Positions 14,658 to 19,514 of a stretch of DNA of 19,514 bases are shown piece after piece. A program made the position numbers and the translations under genes. The stretch covers positions 1 through 19,514 of the forward strand of contig JASHTC010000169.1 of assembly GCA_030040755.1 (NCBI GenBank), in the 5' to 3' direction. This stretch comes from Thermoplasmata archaeon. GTDB taxonomy: Archaea > Thermoplasmatota > Thermoplasmata > Lutacidiplasmatales > UBA184. The notes under the pieces were generated by a model. It saw nothing but the letters and a program-made list of their open reading frames with translations. It did no database searches and was not told where the DNA came from. Position 1 is the first letter of the stretch, and every line of letters begins with the position of its first letter.

Positions 14658-15560
14658 TCAGGAGGGACCCGAACCGTCCTCGCTTTTCCGTTTTCCGCCC
14701 GCGGAGGGGGTCGAGGCCGCGTCCGGGGATCCCGCCCAGGGAAACCCTCGAGACTCCGATTCCCAGTCGAACCGGTCGCGGGCGGCGAGCGGTCGCTTCT
14801 CGAGGAAGGCGCGCATCCCTTCGCGTTGGTCGCGCGTGCCGAATAGCCGGGCCCACAGGTCCAGCTCGAACTCGAGGTCCGCGTCGAGGGTCGGGTCGGC
14901 CGCGCGAAGGATCTCGTACTTGGCGGCGGCAAGGGCGAGCGGGGGTTTGGTGGCCAGCTCCTCGGCGAATGCGAGCGCGGTCGGGAGGAGATCGGCCCGG
15001 GCCACGATCCGGTCCACCCACCCGTCCGCCTGGGCGTCGCTGGCGGTGACCGACCCTCCGGTATAGATCCAGCGTCGGGCCCGGGCCGCCCCGATCCGAC
15101 GGGGGAGGCGCTGTGAGCCCCCCCACCCCGGGGTCACTCCAAGGTTGATCTCGGGCTGGCCGAACTGGGCGTCGGGGGTGGCGAAGACGAAGTCGCAGGC
15201 CAGAGCGACCTCACAGCCCCCGCCGAAGCACACCCCGTGGACGGCGGCGATCACCGGCAACGGGAGCCGCTCGATGCGGCGGGTGAGGGCTTGGCCCCGG
15301 CCTCCATGGACTCTCGCCTCGTCGGGCCCCATCGGAGCCATCTCCCGGATGTCGGCGCCCGCCGCGAAGGCTTTCTCCGCGGCGCTGGCGAGGATGACCA
15401 CCCGCACCCCCGGGTCCGACTCGGCGTCATCCAGGCGGGCCGAGAGCGCGTCGAGCACCCCGCGCGATAGGACGTTGACCGGCGGGTGGTCCAGCGTGAG
15501 GACCAGCGACGTTCCACGGTGTTCCGAGCGCACCAGGGGCCCCGCGACCGAACCGGACAT
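14658..15560 (-). CDS. Enoyl-CoA hydratase/isomerase (crotonase family)
   Basis: A 300-residue crotonase-fold enzyme that hydrates trans-2-enoyl-CoA in fatty-acid or amino-acid degradation. KAFAAGADIREM (63-74) holds the first oxyanion-hole backbone, and GVCFGGGCEVALACD (109-123) the second. Both catalytic glutamates of hydratases are present: E117 in GGCEVAL and E137 in FGQPEINLG. GVTPGWGGSQRLPR follows as in true hydratases. The C-terminal 25-30 residues after WAGSPD are Ser/Gly/Lys-rich and go beyond the usual length of about 260; their AAAACGGAAAAG codons coincide with the likely promoter of the tRNA gene downstream. The ATG at 15560 is about 28 bases from a TATA box shared with nop5. Confidence 0.94.
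   Translation of the reverse strand: MSGSVAGPLVRSEHRGTSLVLTLDHPPVNVLSRGVLDALSARLDDAESDPGVRVVILASAAEKAFAAGADIREMAPMGPDEARVHGGRGQALTRRIERLPLPVIAAVHGVCFGGGCEVALACDFVFATPDAQFGQPEINLGVTPGWGGSQRLPRRIGAARARRWIYTGGSVTASDAQADGWVDRIVARADLLPTALAFAEELATKPPLALAAAKYEILRAADPTLDADLEFELDLWARLFGTRDQREGMRAFLEKRPLAARDRFDWESESRGFPWAGSPDAASTPSAGGKRKSEDGSGPS
14682..14695 (-). promoter_or_regulatory. Probable tRNA-Thr promoter inside the hydratase gene
   Basis: The minus strand reads GGAAAACGGAAAAG, an A-rich island 26-39 bases upstream of the tRNA 5' end. It encodes the Lys-Arg-Lys of the hydratase tail. Since the tRNA begins one base after the hydratase stop codon, any promoter of its own must lie in the coding sequence. 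Processing from the hydratase message is the alternative. Confidence 0.4.
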
Positions 15561-15582
15561 CCGGGCCGGGGAGCCGAGCTGG

Positions 15583-15592
15583 GCTATTTATG
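15583..15592. promoter_or_regulatory. Shared bidirectional TATA box
   Basis: GCTATTTATG on plus (CATAAATAGC on minus) is the only AT-rich element in the 70-base gap between the divergent hydratase and nop5 genes. Its centre is about 28 bases from the hydratase ATG (15560), fitting a leaderless start. On plus it predicts a start near 15613, about 18 bases before the GTG of nop5, with GGAGG at 15613-15617. Confidence 0.6.
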
Positions 15593-15630
15593 GGCGGGGG
15601 TTGCGTCGGCGTGGAGGGTCCCAGCGGGTC

Positions 15631-16677
15631 GTGGCAAAGACGGTCGTGACCACCTGGTTCGGAGCCTATCTCCTCGAGGACTCGAAGGTCGCCCGGTCGG
15701 CGAGCGCACCGCTAGACCTGGCGAGCCTCGAGGAACGGGCTCGGCTACGCCGCTCCGGGGCGCTGACGCCCGAGGAGGAGAGCCTGCTCGCGGAGCGCGG
15801 GGGCGCCGAGTGGACGTCCCGAGACCGGCGGCTCGTGCCGTACGGGGTCCGGCTCGACCCACGGGCCCCGGGCGGTGTCGATGAACGCGCGCTCGGGGTG
15901 GATCCGGACGTCGTGAGGGCCCTCCTCCTCTCGGAGGGGGAGGCCGCCCTGGAGGCCGCCTGGGACCCGTCCGTCCATGTCCAAGAAGCGGTCCGCGCGG
16001 CCCGCGACCTGGACCGGGTGCGCAACCTCGTCGGCGAGCGGCTCGGCAGTTGGGTCTCTCGAGACCGACCCGAAGTCGACCCCGGGGACCATGCGAAGGC
16101 CGCCCGGGTGGTGTTGGAAGAGGGAGGTAGCGGACCCCTCGCACCGTCCGACCCCGCCCTCGCCCTCGCGCGTCGCCGTTTGGCGGACCTCTACCGTGCG
16201 GTCGAGGAGACCCGGGCCGCCCTCACCCACTCGGTCGAGGCGGTCTCACCCCAGCAGACCCCGAACCTCTGCGCTCTCTTGGGACCGGAGCTCGCGGCGC
16301 ACCTGGTCGCTCAGGCGGGCGGCCTGGGGCGCTTGGCCCGGCTCCCCTCCAGCACCGTACAGGTGCTCGGGGCCGAACGCGCGTTCTTCGAGCATCTGCG
16401 GGGCCGCGCCCCCCCGCCCCGCCACGGGCTGCTGTTCACCCATCCGGCCCTTCAGTCCGCCCCTCGACCGGAGCGCGGAAAGCTCGCGCGGGCCCTCGCC
16501 GGCAAGGTGGCCATCGCGGCCCGGCTCGACCTGGCCGGACGGTCCGTCGACCCGTCGCTCGGCCGTTCGTTCGAGGCTCGACGGGCCGAGCTCAAGGGAC
16601 GACGGGGAACCCCCCGCGGGCGGGCTCGAAGGTCAGGACCCCGGCTTCCACTTGACCGAGCAGCCGGCGACCGATAG
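15631..16677 (+). CDS. nop5: Nop5 (aNop56/58), C/D-box sRNP core protein
   Basis: A 348-residue Nop5. In archaea it links L7Ae-bound C/D guide RNA to fibrillarin for 2'-O-methylation of rRNA and tRNA. The N-terminal fibrillarin-binding domain starts TTWFGAYLLED. A helical middle ends with the RLGSWVSRDRPEV segment (about 137-149), equivalent to the family RLREWY-HFPEL motif. The NOP domain (about 205-325) is clear: PNLCALLGPELAAHLVAQAGGL, LPSSTVQVLGAERAFFEHL, PPRHGLLFTHPALQSAP, RGKLARALAGKVAIAARLD. Only about 55 residues separate RPEV from the NOP domain, so the dimerising coiled coil is short. The start is the GTG at 15631; no ATG fits. The fibrillarin gene, often adjacent, is not in the window. 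The 3' end overlaps the convergent thioredoxin-family gene by 45 bases. Confidence 0.94.
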   Translation: MAKTVVTTWFGAYLLEDSKVARSASAPLDLASLEERARLRRSGALTPEEESLLAERGGAEWTSRDRRLVPYGVRLDPRAPGGVDERALGVDPDVVRALLLSEGEAALEAAWDPSVHVQEAVRAARDLDRVRNLVGERLGSWVSRDRPEVDPGDHAKAARVVLEEGGSGPLAPSDPALALARRRLADLYRAVEETRAALTHSVEAVSPQQTPNLCALLGPELAAHLVAQAGGLGRLARLPSSTVQVLGAERAFFEHLRGRAPPPRHGLLFTHPALQSAPRPERGKLARALAGKVAIAARLDLAGRSVDPSLGRSFEARRAELKGRRGTPRGRARRSGPRLPLDRAAGDR

Positions 16678-17187
16678 CTCCGCCGGCTCGACCGGTTGGC
16701 TCGCCAACGCCTGCTCGAGGGCCCGCTCGAGGTACCGCTCGGTCACTCGCTCGCGGTGCTGGTGGTCGTTGTCGATGCGCCCCTGGAAGAGGAGCTTGCG
16801 GTCGGGGCCGAAGAGCATCGGGTGCGGGGTGACGAGCGCCCCGTAGGCTCGCGCGATCGCCTGAGACTCGTCCACCAGGTACGGGATGGGATACTTCTTC
16901 TCCCGGGCTCGGCGGACCATGCTGGCCAGGCTGTCCTCGGGGTACGCTCGGGCATCGTTGGAGTTGATCAGCACGAACCCGACGCCCCTCGGAAGGTACC
17001 GCTCGGCGAGGTCGATCATCCGGCTCTCCCACGCCTGGACGTAGGGGCAGTGGTTGCACCAGAACGTCACGACCAGGTACGGGCTTCGAAACCCGGCGAG
17101 CGAGTAGGTCTTGCCGTCCACCCCTTGCAGTTCGAAGTCGGGAGCGGAATCCCCCGGATGGAGCTTGAACTCCTTGGATTCGGCCAT
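16633..17187 (-). CDS. Thioredoxin-family (AhpC/TSA-like) redox protein with WCNHC site
   Basis: A 184-residue protein of the redoxin group. GDSAPDFELQGVDGKTYSL (12-30) is the standard opening of AhpC/TlpA-like proteins. VTFWCNHCPYVQAWE (40-54) holds the dithiol C44/C47, and GALVTPHPMLFG (116-127) the cis-proline region. The C-terminus ends with VAGCSVKWK, a third Cys conserved as GCSIKWK in the bacterial family. There is no signal peptide, so it is cytosolic. Its likely role is thiol reduction or peroxide removal; the physiological partner is unknown. The ATG at 17187 is chosen because the frame upstream overlaps the divergent LplA-like gene. Its 3' end overlaps that of nop5 by 45 bases. Confidence 0.92.
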   Translation of the reverse strand: MAESKEFKLHPGDSAPDFELQGVDGKTYSLAGFRSPYLVVTFWCNHCPYVQAWESRMIDLAERYLPRGVGFVLINSNDARAYPEDSLASMVRRAREKKYPIPYLVDESQAIARAYGALVTPHPMLFGPDRKLLFQGRIDNDHQHRERVTERYLERALEQALASQPVEPAELSVAGCSVKWKPGS

Positions 17188-17215
17188 CGCGGACGGACCG
17201 GGGCTAGGTTCATAC

Positions 17216-17224
17216 CGTTTTACT
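17216..17224. promoter_or_regulatory. AT-rich element between divergent genes
   Basis: CGTTTTACT is the only AT-rich element in the 70-base gap between the redoxin gene (minus, ATG 17187) and the LplA-like gene (plus, ATG 17258). Its centre is about 33 and 38 bases from the two start codons, slightly far for leaderless starts. It may serve one or both genes. Confidence 0.35.
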
Positions 17225-17257
17225 GACCCGCGCACCATCCCCCGGGGGTCCCGGTCC

Positions 17258-17947
17258 ATGACGAACGAGTCCCGGTCCATCGAATTGGTCGTGGAGGGTG
17301 GGCTCGGACTCGAGGAGGGCATTCGTGCCCAGGAGCGTCTGCTTCGGGCGGGTCGAGCGACCGTCCATGTCGCGACGCTCTCCGACACCGCCGTCTCGTA
17401 CGGGGTCGGGGTGCGCGGAACGGCCCCCTACCTCCAGCGGGCCCGGGCGGACCAGGTCTCCGTGCTCCGGCGTCCCTCCGGGGGAAGTGGGCTGGTCCAC
17501 CTTCCCGGGGACCTGCTGTGGTCGGTCGTCTTGCCGCGGGCGGACCCGAGAGTCGGCCCGGGGTTCGTCCGGGCCTACGCGCGCTTCGGCGAAGGGCTGG
17601 TGCAGATGCTGGCCGCGAGAGGGGTCTCCGCCCACTGGACCGCGCCGCCGGGGCTCTCGGACGGGTACTGCCCCTTGAGCTCGCGCGGGCAGGTGCTCGA
17701 GTGCGGGGGGAGGGTGCTCGCGGCGGCGGCGCAGCACGCGACCGGGTCGACGCTCCTCCACAGCGGGGCCCTTTCCCGGACCCTCGACCGCCCCCGCATC
17801 GCGCGATGGTTCGGCTTCCCAGAACCGGGACCGGCGGACTCCCTGACCTGTCTCACCGAGGTCGGGTTCTCCGACGGGCCCGAGGAGACGGCCCGCGCGC
17901 TCGGGCGGCACCTGCTCGCCGCGCTCGAGGGGGGAGCGCCCCGCTAG
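17258..17947 (+). CDS. LplA/LipB-fold (lipoate-protein ligase-like) protein lacking the usual lysine
   Basis: A 229-residue protein with the biotin/lipoate ligase fold. VLRRPSGGSGLVHLPGDLLWSVVL (69-92) corresponds to the RR-x-SGGG-x-x-H-x-x-G-D/N-L-x-x-S motif that binds the acyl-adenylate. CGGRVLAAAAQHATGSTLLHSGAL (149-172) aligns with the family GRKI-G-SAQ-RR-x-LxHGxL block, but Val153 stands where the acyl-binding Lys is expected. So either another residue serves or the protein no longer transfers lipoate or octanoate. No lipoate-dependent complex gene is nearby. The ATG at 17258 is clear. The gene ends one base before the convergent deaminase gene. Confidence 0.8.
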   Translation: MTNESRSIELVVEGGLGLEEGIRAQERLLRAGRATVHVATLSDTAVSYGVGVRGTAPYLQRARADQVSVLRRPSGGSGLVHLPGDLLWSVVLPRADPRVGPGFVRAYARFGEGLVQMLAARGVSAHWTAPPGLSDGYCPLSSRGQVLECGGRVLAAAAQHATGSTLLHSGALSRTLDRPRIARWFGFPEPGPADSLTCLTEVGFSDGPEETARALGRHLLAALEGGAPR

Positions 17948-17948
17948 T

Positions 17949-19268
17949 TCAATTCGGACGGGCCGCCCACAGCGAGTCGGCGGCCGTTTCGAGCTCCGTT
18001 CGGATCCGGGACGCGTCCCCCCGCCGCAGGCGACGGCCCTCCACCACGGGGGTCCCGTCGACATAGACCGAGTCGATCGCCTCGTCGCTGGCGGAGTAGG
18101 CGAGGTGCGAGACGATCGCCTCCGGCCGCGCGGGCCAGAGGGTCGGGTGGTCGAGCCGGACCAGGGAAAAATCGGCCCGCTTGCCGACCTCGAGCGAGCC
18201 GATCTCCGCCTCCCACCCCAGCGCCCGGGCTCCCTCGATCGTCGCGAGGTCGAGCAGGAGCTGCGCGCCGAGCGCGGAGGCGTCCCAGCGGTGGTTCTTC
18301 TGGGCCAGGCCCGCCAGGTGGATCTCCCGCAGCATCGACAGCGAGTTGTTGGACGCCACGGAGTCCGTGCCGAGTCCGACCGGAGCGCCGGCGGCCCGAA
18401 GTTCGACCACGGGGGCGACCCCCCCGGAGGCCAGCTTCATGTTGGAGCTCGCGCAGTGCGCGATTCCCACCCGGCACCGCGCGAGGCAGCGGATCTCGTG
18501 CGAGGTCAGCCAGACGGCATGGGCGGCCACCTGGCCCGGGCCGAGGAACCCGATCTCCTCGAGCCAGTCGACCGGCCGCCGTCCGGTCTTGGTCTCGTGC
18601 TCGTAGACCTCCCGGCGGGTCTCGGACAGGTGATAGTGGACGAGCGTGCCGGACCGTTCGGCGAGCTCGCGGGCGCCCAGCCAGGTCTCCCGGTTGCAGA
18701 CGTAGACCCCCTGGGGGGCGACGAGGGGGCGCACGCGCGCCGATTCCTTCCACCGGGCGATGAACGCGCGCGCGTTGTCGAGCGGCTTGCCGCGCTGCGT
18801 CGTCAGCTCCGGGTCGAGGACCGCCCAGCCGAGGAAGCCTCGGATGCCGAGATCGTCGACCGCGCGGGCGACCGCGTCCTCGAGGTAGTAGAGGTCGAGG
18901 AAGGAGGTCGTGCCGCCCAGGAGCATCTCCGCGATGCCGGCGCGGGCTCCCGCCTCCACATCGGCCTCGGTACGGCGGGCGTCGACCGCGAAGAGGGTCT
19001 CGAGGAAGCCGGCCAGCTCTCGGTCGTCCGCGATCCCCCGGAGGGGATGCATCGCGACGTGGGTGTGGAGGTTGACGAACCCGGGCACGACGGCCCGGTC
19101 GTGCGCCTCCACGACCTCCGCCCCCTCGCGGGGAGCGTCGGGGCCGACGTGGGTGATCCGGCCGGAGTCCACGCGAACATCTCCCCGAAGGACCCTTCGG
19201 CCGGGGTCCTGGGTGACGAGGAGAGCATCGCGGAACACCCGAGGGGGTTCGTGGGACGCCGCGGTCAC
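17949..19268 (-). CDS. Amidohydrolase, MtaD/DadD-type nucleoside deaminase
   Basis: A 439-residue metal-dependent hydrolase of the amidohydrolase superfamily, closest in motif to deaminases of S-adenosylhomocysteine, methylthioadenosine and 5'-deoxyadenosine. PGFVNLHTHVAM carries metal ligands H68 and H70. VHYHLSET gives H213 and the catalytic E216. VAAHAVWLTSHE gives H250, and GLGTDSVASNN gives D302; the GTDxxASNN form is typical of the MtaD group. KRADFSLV near 363-370 is the usual C-terminal beta-sandwich motif. In archaea such enzymes recycle by-products of SAM and radical-SAM reactions to inosine derivatives. The start is the GTG at 19268; the TATA-like CTTTTAGA at 19289-19296 is 21-28 bases upstream. 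Confidence 0.92.
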   Translation of the reverse strand: MTAASHEPPRVFRDALLVTQDPGRRVLRGDVRVDSGRITHVGPDAPREGAEVVEAHDRAVVPGFVNLHTHVAMHPLRGIADDRELAGFLETLFAVDARRTEADVEAGARAGIAEMLLGGTTSFLDLYYLEDAVARAVDDLGIRGFLGWAVLDPELTTQRGKPLDNARAFIARWKESARVRPLVAPQGVYVCNRETWLGARELAERSGTLVHYHLSETRREVYEHETKTGRRPVDWLEEIGFLGPGQVAAHAVWLTSHEIRCLARCRVGIAHCASSNMKLASGGVAPVVELRAAGAPVGLGTDSVASNNSLSMLREIHLAGLAQKNHRWDASALGAQLLLDLATIEGARALGWEAEIGSLEVGKRADFSLVRLDHPTLWPARPEAIVSHLAYSASDEAIDSVYVDGTPVVEGRRLRRGDASRIRTELETAADSLWAARPN

Positions 19269-19275
19269 GGCCGAC

Positions 19276-19514
19276 CTACGGTCGGTGGTCTAAAAGGCGT
19301 TCGCCGGCGGGCCGGTTCACGACCGTCGGGTCGACCTCGGGCAGGCCGGAGAGACCCTCCGCGGTCCGGGTCTCGGAGGCGCGGAACGCGGCTAGGACCC
19401 GGCGCACCCACGGGCGGCTAAAGACCACCACGATGGGAACGACCGCGAGCACGACGAGGATCACGTCGACCCACAGGCCGGGGACCCAGGCGGCGCTCGG
19501 CATCCCGAGGATCG
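19276..19514 (-). CDS. Small single-pass membrane protein, possibly cut by the window edge
   Basis: At least 75 residues are visible. VDVILVVLAVVPIVVVF forms one membrane helix, followed by RPWVRRVLAAFRAS, a basic stretch likely on the cytoplasmic side, and a polar tail ending ERLLDHRP. Codon third positions are almost all G or C, as in the real genes here. An ATG at 19503 gives a complete 75-residue protein, but the frame stays open to the window edge (ILG before the Met), so the true start may be outside. It ends 7 bases before the deaminase start. No family is recognised. Confidence 0.6.
   Translation of the reverse strand, partial: ILGMPSAAWVPGLWVDVILVVLAVVPIVVVFSRPWVRRVLAAFRASETRTAEGLSGLPEVDPTVVNRPAGERLLDHRP
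19289..19296 (-). promoter_or_regulatory. TATA-like box of deaminase gene
   Basis: The minus strand reads CTTTTAGA, 21-28 bases ahead of the GTG at 19268. It lies inside the last codons of the small membrane protein gene upstream, so the deaminase can be transcribed on its own. Confidence 0.5.

Noticed and set aside
1..19514. CRISPR arrays, insertion sequences, integrase or attachment sites.
   Set aside because: I saw no regularly spaced repeats, transposase motifs, or direct repeats flanking the tRNA-Thr gene within the window.

Overview
The window is very GC-rich and reads as the chromosome of an archaeon. The evidence is a Nop5 subunit of the C/D-box RNA 2'-O-methylation complex, a Bat-type HTH_10 regulator, a tRNA gene without an encoded CCA, and AT-rich TATA-like boxes about 21-33 bases ahead of many start codons, which implies leaderless transcripts. 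A high-GC member of the Thermoplasmata is my best guess, but this is inference; no rRNA or ribosomal protein is present to anchor it. Several genes (ArsR, AHSA1, dienelactone hydrolase, two-domain VOC, a WCNHC thioredoxin) belong to families common in soil bacteria, which suggests a genome open to gene exchange. I see no CRISPR array, insertion sequence, prophage or integrase.

Layout. Positions 1-190 hold a strong hairpin and a TATA-like box but no convincing gene. Positions 191-2460 hold a methyltransferase, a hypothetical Cys-rich protein cotranscribed with a CPHC thioredoxin-fold protein, and a divergent thioredoxin-like protein with an altered CPPT site. Positions 2461-2760 are a convergent gap. 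Positions 2761-6409 encode a two-gene MacB/LolD-type ABC export system. It faces a divergent HTH_10 regulator (6530-7285) across an intergenic region that carries shared operator-like motifs. Positions 7393-8490 encode a PH-like protein and a Nudix hydrolase. After a 350-base gap come a small Cys4 protein, a GNAT acetyltransferase and a dienelactone-hydrolase-like enzyme, all on the minus strand, followed by a TPR-like helical protein on plus.

Positions 11538-14358 hold a tandem GNAT and a two-domain VOC protein on minus, divergent from an ArsR-AHSA1 operon whose promoter is an AT-rich island with inverted repeats over the TATA box. A tRNA-Thr(GGU) gene starts one base after the stop codon of an enoyl-CoA hydratase. 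That hydratase and nop5 appear to share one TATA box in opposite directions. nop5 overlaps tail-to-tail with a thioredoxin-family gene. The right end has an LplA-like protein without the expected lysine, an MtaD/DadD-type nucleoside deaminase, and part of a small membrane protein.

The genes do not form one pathway. The clearest functional units are the regulated ABC exporter, the ArsR/AHSA1/VOC group, and the core RNA genes (nop5, tRNA-Thr). The most unusual features are architectural: dense packing, bidirectional promoters and promoters embedded in coding sequence. I did not find a clearly new multi-gene system.
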